Source: Puniceibacterium sediminis (GTDB taxonomy: Bacteria > Pseudomonadota > Alphaproteobacteria > Rhodobacterales > Rhodobacteraceae). From it: a stretch of DNA of 64,000 bases. Under the pieces are notes generated by a model. It was not told the origin of the DNA. It did no database searches and saw nothing but the letters and a program-made list of their open reading frames with translations. The stretch covers positions 62,001-126,000 of the forward strand of contig NZ_FZNN01000011.1 of the NCBI RefSeq assembly GCF_900188035.1, read 5' to 3'. Positions 1 through 8,276 of this stretch are shown one piece after another. A program made the translations under genes and the position numbers. Each line of letters opens with the position of its first letter. The stretch's first letter is position 1.

Positions 1-532
1 GGTATCCGGCGCGAGCGCGTGGGGTGCCAAGTGCGAGGGCAAAGCAGGTATAGGCGGCAAGCTCGACAGCGAAGTGGTTGGCCACGATCAGCACCTTGGA
101 TGTGATCGTCAGATCGGGCGGAAAGATCACCAGCAGGACCGCAGATGCGAAGAGCACGGATTTGGGATTGCCGAGATTGACCAAAAGACCGGTGCGGAAC
201 GCCCGTCCACGGGGCAGGGGCTTTTCGCTTTCAGCCAGAGGCTGACTGGCGTCGCGCCACAGGGTGTAGGCAATCCAGAGCAGATAGAGTGCGCCAATTG
301 TCTTGATCGCCACATAGGCAAAGGGAAAAAGCGCGAATACCGCATCGAGCCCCAAAAGCGCGGCCCCGGTCCATGCGGCGGCCATGAGGCCAAGCCCGGC
401 ACCGGTGGCGATGCCCGCACGCGGCCCGGCCACCAGAGTGGTGCGAAGGGCGAGAAGCAGCGCCGGACCGGGACTGGCCAGCGCCGCGAGCAACGTCAGG
501 TTAAAGGCAACAAGATGCACCGCGTCGATCAT
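1..532 (-). CDS. LysE/RhtB-family amino-acid exporter, C-terminus cut by window edge
   Basis: This is an inner-membrane protein of the LysE/RhtB type, a family that exports amino acids or related small solutes. The visible 177 residues begin MIDAVHLVAFNLTL and carry the family signature ASPGPALLLALR close to the N-terminus. Hydrophobic helices follow, and the second half contains NLGNPKSVLFASAVLL, the usual LysE N-P-K loop. The start codon lies 6 bp downstream of the fabI stop on the same strand, so it is probably cotranscribed with fabI. The last part of the protein is outside the window. The substrate cannot be read from the sequence. Confidence 0.85.
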   Translation of the reverse strand, partial: MIDAVHLVAFNLTLLAALASPGPALLLALRTTLVAGPRAGIATGAGLGLMAAAWTGAALLGLDAVFALFPFAYVAIKTIGALYLLWIAYTLWRDASQPLAESEKPLPRGRAFRTGLLVNLGNPKSVLFASAVLLVIFPPDLTITSKVLIVANHFAVELAAYTCFALALGTPRARAGY

Positions 533-538
533 CGTGGC

Positions 539-1345
539 TTAGCCTTTGGTGATATCGGGGGCGTCCACGGCCTTCATCCCAACGACGTGGTATCCGGCAT
601 CTACATGCAGAACCTCGCCCGTGGTGCCGGAACCGAGATCGGAGAGAAGATATAGCGCGGAGCCGCCGACATCCTCGATCGTCACGTTGCGGCGCAGGGG
701 TGAATTGTATTCGTTCCACTTCATGATGTAGCGGAAATCGCCGATGCCGGACGCCGCGAGCGTCTTGATCGGTCCGGCAGAGATCGCGTTGACGCGAATG
801 CCGTCCTTACCCAGATCCTCGGCCAGATAACGCACCGACGCCTCAAGCGCGGCCTTGGCCACACCCATGACATTATAGTGTGGCATAACCCGTTCGGCGC
901 CGTAATAGGTGAGCGTCAGGCAGGAACCGCCCTTGTTCATCATCTTTTCGGCGCGCTGAACAACAGCGGTAAAGCTGTAGACCGAGATATCCATCGACAG
1001 GGTAAAGTTGGCGCGCGAGGTGTCCACGTAACGACCGCGCAGTTCGTTCTTGTCCGAGAAGCCGATGGCGTGGACGACAAAATCCAGTGTGCCCCACTTT
1101 TCCTTCAGCGAGTCGAACAGAGCGTCGATTGATGCTTCGTCGCCCACGTCGCAGGGCAGCACAATGTCCGAACCAAGCGACGCCGCCAGCGGTTCGACAC
1201 GTTTCTTGAGAGCATCGCCCTGATAGGAGAACGCAAGTTCCGCACCGGCATCACCAAGCGCCTTTGCAATGCCCCAGGCAATGGACTTGTCGTTCGCCAG
1301 GCCCATGATCAGACCCCGCTTGCCTGTCATCAAATTGTTCGACAT
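539..1345 (-). CDS. fabI: Enoyl-[acyl-carrier-protein] reductase (NADH)
   Basis: FabI reduces the trans-2 double bond of enoyl-ACP, the last step of each fatty-acid elongation cycle, in the cytosol. The 268-residue protein has the FabI form of the Rossmann glycine motif, GLANDKSIAWG at residues 15-25. Its active-site pair is Tyr157 and Lys164 with six residues between, matching the Y-x6-K of E. coli FabI. An extra Tyr148 sits where the family expects one. The reading frame extends 11 codons further upstream. I chose the MSNNLMTG start because a GGAG ribosome site lies about 9 bp before it and the length fits the family. It is followed closely by the LysE-type exporter gene. Confidence 0.96.
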   Translation of the reverse strand: MSNNLMTGKRGLIMGLANDKSIAWGIAKALGDAGAELAFSYQGDALKKRVEPLAASLGSDIVLPCDVGDEASIDALFDSLKEKWGTLDFVVHAIGFSDKNELRGRYVDTSRANFTLSMDISVYSFTAVVQRAEKMMNKGGSCLTLTYYGAERVMPHYNVMGVAKAALEASVRYLAEDLGKDGIRVNAISAGPIKTLAASGIGDFRYIMKWNEYNSPLRRNVTIEDVGGSALYLLSDLGSGTTGEVLHVDAGYHVVGMKAVDAPDITKG

Positions 1346-1977
1346 CTGGAAACTCCAACCGACTTGTTGCACGTCCAATAGGCGATAGGCGAGGCTCCAT
1401 CAAGCCGCATTCCCAGTTGGCCGAACGTTGCAGCGGACATGTTTGATGGGAATAGCCCTGGTTCCTGCTGGTCTGGTTCTGCATGTGGCAGCGTCATGAA
1501 TTCTTTCGAAGATCCATTTGATCCCGCAGGGGGTAACGCGGGGCAGATGGGGGCACCTCGCGGTACGCGGATGTTGGTAGCTCAAGTTAAAGGCCATGTC
1601 CGGACCTGAGCCGAATTTTTTTGACCGCCAGATATTCTCAATGATTGCGGGGCGGGATCCACGACCGATCGTCGAAACATCAGACTTTAAGGGCGGGGTT
1701 TTCGAGTGTGTGCGGTGGAATACAATATGTATATAGCAGTGTAAACTAGGTTGACACTTCTTCACGTAGAGTTAGGTTGCGTCAACCAAGGACGACCAGG
1801 GTCATTTAATAAGTTCCGTTACTTACAAAGCCCCAGTCACCTACACGACTTCGGCCATATTTTGTTCCGAGGCAGATTGGAAATAGAGATGATAAATCAC
1901 CCAAATCACAAGTGCTTTCAGTGTTCTACCGGCGGCGTTGGGCTTGATGGTGCCGCGCTTGAAGTTGGCTATCTGTC
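1346..1977. other. 632-bp intergenic region without a convincing gene
   Basis: This gap lies between the divergently read fabI and the zinc-ribbon gene. Longer open frames here have no recognisable product and look like chance frames. One short frame, 1496-1609 on the plus strand, would encode 37 residues beginning MNSFEDPFDP, but I see no strong ribosome site or family. A TTGACA hexamer occurs at about 1752. It has only a weak -10 partner, so I do not call a promoter. Base composition from about 1680 to 1920 is more A+T rich than the surroundings. Confidence 0.6.
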
Positions 1978-2319
1978 ATGATCCCCAAGGACAGCCGGAG
2001 GTCTGCAAGGCGCCTGTTTTACTGCAAATTCTGCAATCACCATTTGAGGCTGGGGGCAACGCGTTGCGGAGATTGCTATCAAGATGCGCCGTTGTACAAT
2101 CGTGCATGGCTTTGGAACCTTGCGGCCGCAAGCGTTCTGGCAGGTGGTGTCCTTAGTGTTGGGATGTATGCGGTGCAGCCTGCACCCGTGACAACGCTCA
2201 GTCAGCGCCCGGCAGTATACCCCGTCGATGGGCCGGAATCGAAGGCGCCGGTTTCGTTGATTTCTACCGCACCCGACAGCGCGGCGATTCCAGTCCGTAC
2301 TCAGGAGACCAAAAGGTGA
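1978..2319 (+). CDS. Small membrane protein with N-terminal zinc ribbon
   Basis: I do not recognise a named family. The 113-residue protein has two CxxC knuckles, Cys16/Cys19 and Cys30/Cys33, which would form a zinc ribbon of the zinc-finger type. One hydrophobic segment follows at about residues 44-66. The remaining 45 residues are rich in proline, serine and threonine and would lie on the other side of the membrane. The stop codon overlaps the GTG start of pdxH (GTGA), so the two are translationally coupled and probably one operon. This gives no direct clue to its role. A redox- or metal-linked membrane function is only a guess. Confidence 0.6.
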   Translation: MIPKDSRRSARRLFYCKFCNHHLRLGATRCGDCYQDAPLYNRAWLWNLAAASVLAGGVLSVGMYAVQPAPVTTLSQRPAVYPVDGPESKAPVSLISTAPDSAAIPVRTQETKR

Positions 2320-2921
2320 GCGACCGGACGGGAATTTTTGCAGGCAGTGATCCATTCTCCATTACCCAAACCTGGTTGGCCGAGGCGGAAAAAAGCGAGC
2401 TAAATGATCCCAACGCCATCGCGCTCGCTTCGGTCGATGCAGATGGGCTCCCAAATGTACGTATGGTGCTGTTGAAAGATATTGAGGCGAACGCCTTTGT
2501 GTTTTACACCAATTACGAGAGTGCCAAGGGACAGGAGATCAACTCTACGGGTAAGGCTGCCTTTGTATTGCACTGGAAGTCACTACGCCGTCAGATCCGT
2601 GTGCGTGGTTTGGTAAGTCGCGAAGATGGCCCTCAGGCAGACGCGTATTACAAAAGCCGGTCACTAAAAAGCAGGCTGGGAGCCTGGGCATCACGGCAGT
2701 CGCGGCCTCTTTCTAGCCGCGGGGCGTTGATCGCCGAAGTTGCGATGATTACGGCCCAAAAGGGTACAAACCCCGACAGGCCACCATACTGGGGAGGTTT
2801 TCGTATTGTGCCGCTTGAAATAGAATTCTGGGCGGACGGTGATTTTAGATTGCATGACCGTTTCGTTTGGCGTCGGCAAAGCCCCGCTGACACTTGGAAA
2901 GTCAATAGACTAAGCCCGTGA
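2316..2921 (+). CDS. pdxH: Pyridoxine/pyridoxamine 5'-phosphate oxidase
   Basis: PdxH is a cytosolic FMN enzyme that oxidises pyridoxine or pyridoxamine 5'-phosphate to pyridoxal phosphate, the final step of vitamin B6 synthesis and salvage. The 201-residue protein has the family N-terminal half, including the FMN-site stretch [19 protein letters not shown]. It also has the [11 protein letters not shown] segment and the C-terminal signature around [15 protein letters not shown] with RLSP at the end. The length is usual for bacterial PdxH. Translation starts at GTG, overlapping the stop of the upstream zinc-ribbon gene by 4 bp. A 17-bp palindrome follows immediately after the stop codon. Confidence 0.95.
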   Translation: MSDRTGIFAGSDPFSITQTWLAEAEKSELNDPNAIALASVDADGLPNVRMVLLKDIEANAFVFYTNYESAKGQEINSTGKAAFVLHWKSLRRQIRVRGLVSREDGPQADAYYKSRSLKSRLGAWASRQSRPLSSRGALIAEVAMITAQKGTNPDRPPYWGGFRIVPLEIEFWADGDFRLHDRFVWRRQSPADTWKVNRLSP

Positions 2922-2922
2922 C

Positions 2923-2939
2923 GTTCACGTAACGTGAAC
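2923..2939. promoter_or_regulatory. 17-bp perfect palindrome, possible operator
   Basis: The sequence GTTCACGTAACGTGAAC has 8-bp arms around a single central base. It lies 1 bp after the pdxH stop codon and about 95 bp before the preferred start of the cold-shock-domain gene. It could be a repressor site for that downstream gene or a small RNA hairpin. There is no T-run, so it is not a typical intrinsic terminator. The binding protein is unknown. Confidence 0.45.
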
Positions 2940-3033
2940 TGTGCGGATATCAGACGTCATTAGGAAAATTCCTTGCAATTGTGCCCTTAAATGTCGCAAA
3001 GACGTGCACGGGGATTATACATGTGGAAGCACG

Positions 3034-3567
3034 TTGAAACAGAATGAGACAGGAACGCAGCGCGTTCTGGGAAAGGTTAAGTGGTTCGATCCGGTCAAAG
3101 GCTTCGGCTTTGTAATTTCTGATGCGGGTGGCCCAGATATCCTTCTTCACGCAAATGTGCTGCGCAATTTCGGACAGGGATCGGTCGCTGACCAGGCCTT
3201 GGTAGAGATAGACATACAGGCGACTGAACGCGGCGTTCAGGCGGTCGAAATTTTTCGCATCGAACCGCCCGAGGGCATGCCGGAGCTGCCGCTTGCGGAT
3301 TTCGAAGATATTGATCCGGAAATCATTCGTGCTGCGCTGCTTGAGCCCGCACGGGTGAAGTGGTTCGACAAGGCAAAGGGCTTCGGCTTTGCAAATGTGT
3401 TCGGCCGTTCAGAAGACGTGTTTGTGCATGTCGAGGTGCTGCGCCGGTCCGGACTTTCCGATCTTGAGCCCGGCGAGGCGCTGGCGATCCGTGTGATCCC
3501 AGGCAAACGTGGGGCGATGGCCACAGAGGTATCTGCATGGGAAGCCGCATTAAAAGATCTGCCATAA
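3034..3567 (+). CDS. Protein with two cold-shock (CspA-like) domains
   Basis: Cold-shock domains are small OB-fold modules that bind single-stranded RNA or DNA. This protein carries two: one at about residues 11-75 (VKWFDPVKGFGFV) and one at about 110-175 (VKWFDKAKGFGFA). Both have the RNP1-type KGFGF core. The frame is open back to GTG at 2941, with another GTG at 3004. I prefer TTG at 3034 because GGAAG lies just before it and the resulting N-terminus (MKQNETGTQR) is about the usual distance from the first domain. This gives 177 residues; the start is uncertain. The 3' end overlaps the next gene by 31 bp. Confidence 0.85.
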   Translation: MKQNETGTQRVLGKVKWFDPVKGFGFVISDAGGPDILLHANVLRNFGQGSVADQALVEIDIQATERGVQAVEIFRIEPPEGMPELPLADFEDIDPEIIRAALLEPARVKWFDKAKGFGFANVFGRSEDVFVHVEVLRRSGLSDLEPGEALAIRVIPGKRGAMATEVSAWEAALKDLP

Positions 3568-4031
3568 GTGCCATCGGGGCAATTTTTCTGTGGACTGGGG
3601 CAGCCCATGCAGAGTCGAATTGCCGCGAAGACGCCCTTTGGTTGCGCGGGGATTGGGGGTCAGCCCGGTTCGGCGTAAAGGTCGCTGATGATGACAAGGA
3701 GCGCTCCCGCGGTCTGATGTTTGTCGAGAAGATGGCCATGGGGACGGGCATGCTTTTTGTATACCCGCGCCCTCAGGACACCAATTTCTGGATGAAAAAT
3801 ACTCTCATTCCGCTGGATATCATCTTTGCCGATCATCGCGGGGTTGTTCAGACAGTTCACCCAGATGCCGTTCCCGGTGATCTCACTCCGATTCCCGGTG
3901 GTCAGGGGATCCAGTATGTTCTGGAAATCAACGGCGGCCTTGCAAAATCTATGGGCATCGTGCCCGGCAGCGTCTTTCAGCACCCTGCCATCGCGCAAGA
4001 CTCGGCTGCCTGGGCCTGTCCTGCGCAGTAA
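3537..4031 (+). CDS. DUF192 family secreted protein
   Basis: The 164-residue protein has a signal peptide of about 25 residues ending TGAAHA, so it is predicted to act in the periplasm. The mature part is a DUF192 domain: ERSRGLMFVEKMAMGTGMLF, then FWMKNTLIPLDIIFAD and YVLEINGG. These are the three conserved blocks of the family, whose biochemical function is not established. The start lies inside the end of the double cold-shock-domain gene in another frame (31-bp overlap), which implies coupled translation. As I recall, this gene pair is common in alphaproteobacteria. Confidence 0.88.
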   Translation: MGSRIKRSAISAIGAIFLWTGAAHAESNCREDALWLRGDWGSARFGVKVADDDKERSRGLMFVEKMAMGTGMLFVYPRPQDTNFWMKNTLIPLDIIFADHRGVVQTVHPDAVPGDLTPIPGGQGIQYVLEINGGLAKSMGIVPGSVFQHPAIAQDSAAWACPAQ

Positions 4032-4094
4032 GTCAAAAATTTCGAATTACGGGCTTTTCAATTGCCGCTCCGGTCGCTAAACGAGCCACATGTT

Positions 4095-4171
4095 CGGGGC
4101 GTAGCGCAGCCTGGTAGCGCGACGGTTTTGGGTACCGTAGGTCGTAGGTTCGAATCCTATCGCCCCGACCA
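4095..4171 (+). tRNA. tRNA-Pro (anticodon TGG)
   Basis: The 77-nt gene folds as a cloverleaf. The acceptor stem pairs CGGGGCG with CGCCCCG. The D arm contains AGCCTGGTAG. The anticodon stem ACGGT/ACCGT encloses the loop TTTGGGT with anticodon TGG. The T arm is GTAGG-TTCGAAT-CCTAT. The CCA end is encoded (4169-4171). It stands between the DUF192 gene and the RsmB-like gene, on the same strand. Confidence 0.97.
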
Positions 4172-4273
4172 TTTTCTTGCCAGCGCCAGTTGATCGCGGT
4201 CTTTTCTGGGACCGGTACAGAGCTATACTTGCACGAATACGGCAAGACGCTCTTTTGATGCATTGGGGGAAAC

Positions 4274-4399
4274 ATGATCATATCCATCCTGAATACGTTC
4301 TGCTTCAAAGGACCTATCAGTCTGTATTCGCCTGCAGTTCATTCTAAAAATCCAGACCTTCCGTCGATTTCCACGATCCTGCAAAGGGTGTCGGAATGA
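4274..4399 (+). CDS. Candidate 41-residue ORF coupled to the RsmB-like gene
   Basis: This short frame (begins MIISILNTFC, ends LQRVSE) has a good ribosome site, GGGGGA, 5 bp before its ATG. Its TGA overlaps the ATG of the downstream methyltransferase gene (ATGA, 4396-4399). I recognise no family. It could be a leader peptide that couples translation to the next gene, a small protein, or a relic. The evidence is the ribosome site and the overlap only. Confidence 0.4.
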   Translation: MIISILNTFCFKGPISLYSPAVHSKNPDLPSISTILQRVSE

Positions 4400-5547
4400 C
4401 CCCGGCGGCGCGAGTGCAGGCGGCAATCGAGGTTCTGGACCGTATCGGTCCGGATATGGCCGCCGAGCAGGCGCTTACGAACTGGGCACGCGGTGCCCGT
4501 TTTGCCGGTTCAAAGGACCGTGCAGCGGTGCGCGACCATGTCTATGAAGTGATGCGCCAACGGCGTAGTGTTGCTGCGCTGGGGGGCGGGGGCACCGGGC
4601 GGCAGAGCATGCTGGGCCTTTTAAGGCTGAACGATGTGCCGCCTGAGCCGCTGTTTTCCGGAGAGGGCTATGGCCCGCTGCCGCTGTCGGTCGACGAACA
4701 GAACAGCGGCAGACCACCCGAAGGCGTCGAGACGCTGGATTTGCCCGATTGGCTGGCCGAGCGTTTTGCAGCCGATCTGGGGGCCGATTCCGAAGCTGTT
4801 GCCCGTGCACTGAAAAGCCGTGCATCTGTATTCCTGAGGGTCAACTCGCTCCGCTGCTCTGTGCAGCAAGCTATTGATTCTCTTTCAGAAGAAGATATTT
4901 CCGTAGCCCCGCATCCGTTGTCGCCTCAGGCCTTGGTTGTGGTGACCAACGCCCGCCGTGTGGCCCAATCAGAGGCGTATCAGGACGGCTGGGTCGAGCT
5001 GCAGGATGCCGCCAGCCAAGCAGTCGTCGATCTTTTGCCGCTTCGCAATGGTCAGCGCGTGCTGGATTATTGCGCCGGTGGCGGCGGCAAGACCCTGGCC
5101 ATGGCTGCGCGTCTTGATGGATCGGTCGAAGCGTTCGATGCCAATCCCGGGCGGTTGCGCGACCTGCCAGTTCGCGCTGCGCGGGCGGGGGCTGCTGTTG
5201 AGATAGTCGAGCGGTGCGAGGGTCTTTATGATCTCGTACTGTGCGATGTCCCCTGTTCTGGCAGTGGTGCCTGGCGTCGCTCGCCCGAGGGAAAGTGGAC
5301 GCTGACACCGCATAAACTCGAGGCGGTGCAGGGGGTTCAGGCCCAGATCCTTCGCAAGGCATCGCACCTGGTCCGTCCGGGCGGCTGTCTGGCCTATGTG
5401 ACCTGTTCGGTGCTGAAATCCGAGAACGGTGATCAAATTAAGCTGTTCATGGCGGAAAACGCAGGTTGGGAACTGGGCGAGACTCGACAGTTCCTTCCGG
5501 CTGACGGGGGCGATGGTTTTTTTGTCTGCTGCCTGACCCGGCTCTGA
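4396..5547 (+). CDS. RsmB/NOP-family RNA (cytosine-5) methyltransferase
   Basis: This family transfers a methyl group from S-adenosylmethionine to C5 of cytosine in RNA, usually 16S rRNA. The 383-residue protein has an N-terminal NusB-like helical part (ALTNWARGARFAGSKDRAAV). The methyltransferase domain has the SAM motif DYCAGGGGKTLAMAA near residue 220. The catalytic DVPCSGSGAWRR supplies one cysteine, and YVTCSV supplies the second cysteine typical of m5C enzymes. E. coli RsmB is longer (about 430 residues), so the exact orthology is open. The start overlaps the stop of a 41-codon ORF. Confidence 0.9.
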   Translation: MTPAARVQAAIEVLDRIGPDMAAEQALTNWARGARFAGSKDRAAVRDHVYEVMRQRRSVAALGGGGTGRQSMLGLLRLNDVPPEPLFSGEGYGPLPLSVDEQNSGRPPEGVETLDLPDWLAERFAADLGADSEAVARALKSRASVFLRVNSLRCSVQQAIDSLSEEDISVAPHPLSPQALVVVTNARRVAQSEAYQDGWVELQDAASQAVVDLLPLRNGQRVLDYCAGGGGKTLAMAARLDGSVEAFDANPGRLRDLPVRAARAGAAVEIVERCEGLYDLVLCDVPCSGSGAWRRSPEGKWTLTPHKLEAVQGVQAQILRKASHLVRPGGCLAYVTCSVLKSENGDQIKLFMAENAGWELGETRQFLPADGGDGFFVCCLTRL

Positions 5548-5619
5548 CGAAAGCCTTTTATCTATAGTCATTTTGATACTATGCTCTACCATAGCGTGAG
5601 TAACGCACGGTAATTAGGC

Positions 5620-5634
5620 TTAAGCATGGGTTAA
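5620..5634 (+). promoter_or_regulatory. CtrA-type binding site upstream of cckA
   Basis: The sequence reads TTAA, then 7 bases (GCATGGG), then TTAA followed by C. This is an exact match to the CtrA consensus TTAA-N7-TTAAC known from Caulobacter and other alphaproteobacteria. It lies 63 bp before the cckA start codon, in the intergenic region, where a regulator of cckA transcription would bind. No promoter hexamers are clear around it. Confidence 0.6.
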
Positions 5635-5696
5635 CCTTTATCGGTGTTAATCTGTCCGGGCTGAACTGCTGTAGTTGAGTTGGGAGAGGTCTATGC

Positions 5697-8003
5697 ATGG
5701 TGTTTGACGCCGTTCTAGAAAGCCAAGGCACAGGACCACGAACGCGCAGTGTGAACTGGCGGGTGATGTTCATATTTGCGTTGGGTGGAGCAAGTTTCGT
5801 CGCTTCGGCGGTTGCGCCGGTACTGGCGATTCAACTCGGTTTGATGGCGGCGGGTGCGGCATTTGCTGTGATCGGGGCGTTTAGCTGGGTCATTACGCTA
5901 TGGTCGCGTTGGTCGCGCCAGAGAATGTTCCGGGTGATTTCCAATTTCATCGAACGTGACAGTGTGGCCTGCTTGATTACGGATTACGATGGAGACATCC
6001 TTTATTCCAATGCATCGGCGCGCAGCCGCTACAACCCTGAAATAGGCCAGGCTATCGCGTCACTGCTGCGTCCGGTCTTTGCAAATCCGGCCGGTGTCCT
6101 TTACCGCTTGCAAAACAGCACATCAGAGAAGGTCGTGGCGACCGAGGATATTCCGGTACGCGGGGGCCACATCCGGATAAGTGCGCGAGCCATGCAGGAG
6201 CGTTGTATCCTGTGGCAGATCGAATTCTTTGACGAAACCACGGCCAGCGCGCGTGGCTATGGCCCGGGGGTGTCCATTTTCACGCTGGGTCGCAATGGTA
6301 CGATTCTGTCGATGAATGACGCGGCGTGCGAACTGATCGGCAAGCGCTGCACGCAGTTGGAAGAGGTGATGCCGGATTTGCCGCTGCGGCCCGGAGTCCC
6401 TAACGAAGTATTGACGCAGGCTGGCCCCAGATCCTTTCTGATCAGTCATGTGGAAGCCGGGTCCGGGCGGGAAGAGCTGGTGCTGTTGCCGTTGCCAGAC
6501 ACAGTCGCAACCGCGGATCCCGATACCGACTTTGACACCCTGCCGGTACCGCTTCTCAAGCTCAGCCCCGACGGCGTCATTGCGAGATCGAACCGCGAGG
6601 CGCGCAAGCTGCTCGATACGGATAGGACCGACCAGCGCGTCCTGTCCGATTTCATGGAGGGGTTGGGTCGATCGATCAAGGATTGGCTTGGCGATGCCGC
6701 CGCAGGGCGCAGCCTCAACCGGTCAGAGTTCCTGCGGCTTACACGCTCGGATCGCGAGGTGTTCGTTCAGGTGACGCTGAATCGAGTGATGGAAAACGGT
6801 CGCCCTGTTCTTGTGGCAGTATTGAATGATGCGACCGAGCTCAAGACTCTCGAAGCACAGTTTGTCCAAAGCCAGAAAATGCAGGCGATCGGTCAGTTGG
6901 CCGGGGGTATCGCGCATGATTTTAACAACCTTTTGACCGCGATCTCCGGGCATTGCGATCTGCTGCTGTTGCGGCACGATCAGGGCGATCCAGAGTATAG
7001 TGACCTTGTGCAGATCAACCAGAACGCCAACCGCGCTGCGGCGCTTGTGGGTCAGCTTCTGGCATTTTCGCGCAAGCAGACACTGCGCCCCGAAGTACTG
7101 GACTTGCGCGATGCGCTGTCTGACCTCACGCATCTTCTTAATCGACTTGTGGGTGAAAAAGTTTCGTTAACCCTGCGTCATGATCCCGTGCTGCCCCCGA
7201 TCCGCGGCGACAAGCGCCAGCTGGAACAGGTTATGATGAACCTCGTGGTCAACGCGCGCGACGCCCTGCCGCAAGGCGGCACCATCGTGATCGAGACCGA
7301 ACGGGTTTTTCTGAAAGAGCCCATGACCCGGGACCGCGCCGTTGTAGCGCCGGGTTCCTACGTCTCGGTCAAGGTGACAGATGCCGGAGTGGGTATCCCG
7401 AGGGACAAGCTGCAGAAGGTATTCGAACCGTTCTTCACGACAAAACGGACAGGCGAGGGGACTGGCCTTGGCCTGTCAACGGTCTATGGAATTGTGAAGC
7501 AGACCGGCGGATTTATCTTTGTGGATAGTATCCTTGGTTCCGGGAGCTGCTTCACACTACTATTTCCGAGCCACGAAATTTTGCCCGGCGCGGCTGACAG
7601 CCCCACCGCCAAAGCCCCTAAGCTAAAGGCCCGTCAGGGCAATGGCGTGGTTCTTCTGGTCGAGGACGAGGCGCCGGTGCGTGCCTTTGCATCGCGCGCG
7701 CTGCGGCTGCGCGGCTACACCGTGATCGAAGCGGAATCCGCCGAGGACGCCCTGCGCTTGCTGGACGATGACAGCTTGGTAGTAGATGTTTTTGTCACGG
7801 ATGTTGTGATGCCGGGCATGGACGGTCCCACCTGGGTCAAGCTGGCGCTCGAGGCGCGTCCCGAAGTAAAAGTCGTCTTCGTCTCCGGCTATGCCGAAGA
7901 GGTCTTTGGCGAAGACAAGAACCGTGTCCCTAATTCTGTCTTCCTGCCGAAACCCTTTTCTCTGAACGAGCTGACTGAAACAGTCTATCAACAGCTGGTC
8001 TGA
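5697..8003 (+). CDS. cckA: Hybrid sensor histidine kinase CckA
   Basis: CckA is the membrane kinase/phosphatase at the head of the CckA-ChpT-CtrA phosphorelay. In alphaproteobacteria this relay controls cell cycle, motility or gene-transfer agents. The 768-residue protein has two transmembrane helices at about residues 23-68. Two PAS-like regions follow, to about residue 390. The HisKA box is HDFNNLL with phospho-acceptor His407. The ATPase domain has MMNLVVNARDAL, DAGVGIP and GEGTGLGLSTVYGIVKQTGG. The C-terminal receiver domain has predicted phospho-acceptor Asp702 (VTDVVMPGMDG). Architecture, the H-box and the position upstream of recA fit CckA of roseobacters. A CtrA box lies in its promoter region. 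Confidence 0.95.
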   Translation: MVFDAVLESQGTGPRTRSVNWRVMFIFALGGASFVASAVAPVLAIQLGLMAAGAAFAVIGAFSWVITLWSRWSRQRMFRVISNFIERDSVACLITDYDGDILYSNASARSRYNPEIGQAIASLLRPVFANPAGVLYRLQNSTSEKVVATEDIPVRGGHIRISARAMQERCILWQIEFFDETTASARGYGPGVSIFTLGRNGTILSMNDAACELIGKRCTQLEEVMPDLPLRPGVPNEVLTQAGPRSFLISHVEAGSGREELVLLPLPDTVATADPDTDFDTLPVPLLKLSPDGVIARSNREARKLLDTDRTDQRVLSDFMEGLGRSIKDWLGDAAAGRSLNRSEFLRLTRSDREVFVQVTLNRVMENGRPVLVAVLNDATELKTLEAQFVQSQKMQAIGQLAGGIAHDFNNLLTAISGHCDLLLLRHDQGDPEYSDLVQINQNANRAAALVGQLLAFSRKQTLRPEVLDLRDALSDLTHLLNRLVGEKVSLTLRHDPVLPPIRGDKRQLEQVMMNLVVNARDALPQGGTIVIETERVFLKEPMTRDRAVVAPGSYVSVKVTDAGVGIPRDKLQKVFEPFFTTKRTGEGTGLGLSTVYGIVKQTGGFIFVDSILGSGSCFTLLFPSHEILPGAADSPTAKAPKLKARQGNGVVLLVEDEAPVRAFASRALRLRGYTVIEAESAEDALRLLDDDSLVVDVFVTDVVMPGMDGPTWVKLALEARPEVKVVFVSGYAEEVFGEDKNRVPNSVFLPKPFSLNELTETVYQQLV

Positions 8004-8242
8004 GCGGCCTTTTCCAGTTCGGAACGGGACCGACCGGGAACATGTTCATTAACGATCAAGCGGCGTTACGAGTTATCGGCAGATTTGTACCCAGGCATCA
8101 CGGACGGTGGTGCCGATTCTTTCTAGTGGAATAAGAAGCTGCCGAAGTTCCGCTAAATAGATTACGGCTGGTCGTCGAAATCCCGGCTGCCGTAAACACC
8201 TCTTTAAGAAATTGACGCAAGAGTGAATGCAGAAAAATTGCC

Positions 8243-8271
8243 TTGATATGTTCCCTTTTTGATCTCATATA
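8243..8271 (+). promoter_or_regulatory. recA promoter (-35 TTGATA, -10 CATATA)
   Basis: TTGATA at 8243-8248 and CATATA at 8266-8271 are separated by 17 bp, a good sigma-70 type promoter. Transcription would start near 8278, about 65 bp before the recA ATG. The LexA box begins just after the -10 element. A degenerate half-match, GTTC-N7-GATC, lies within the spacer at 8250-8264. Confidence 0.65.
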
Positions 8272-8276
8272 GGTGG

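Noticed and set aside
74-655. 193-residue plus-strand frame over the LysE and fabI region
   Set aside because: It runs antisense to two well-supported genes, and its Arg/Gly/Gln/His-rich sequence has no family character.
1400-1765. 121-residue minus-strand frame in the gap upstream of fabI
   Set aside because: No family or ribosome site, and composition unlike the real genes.
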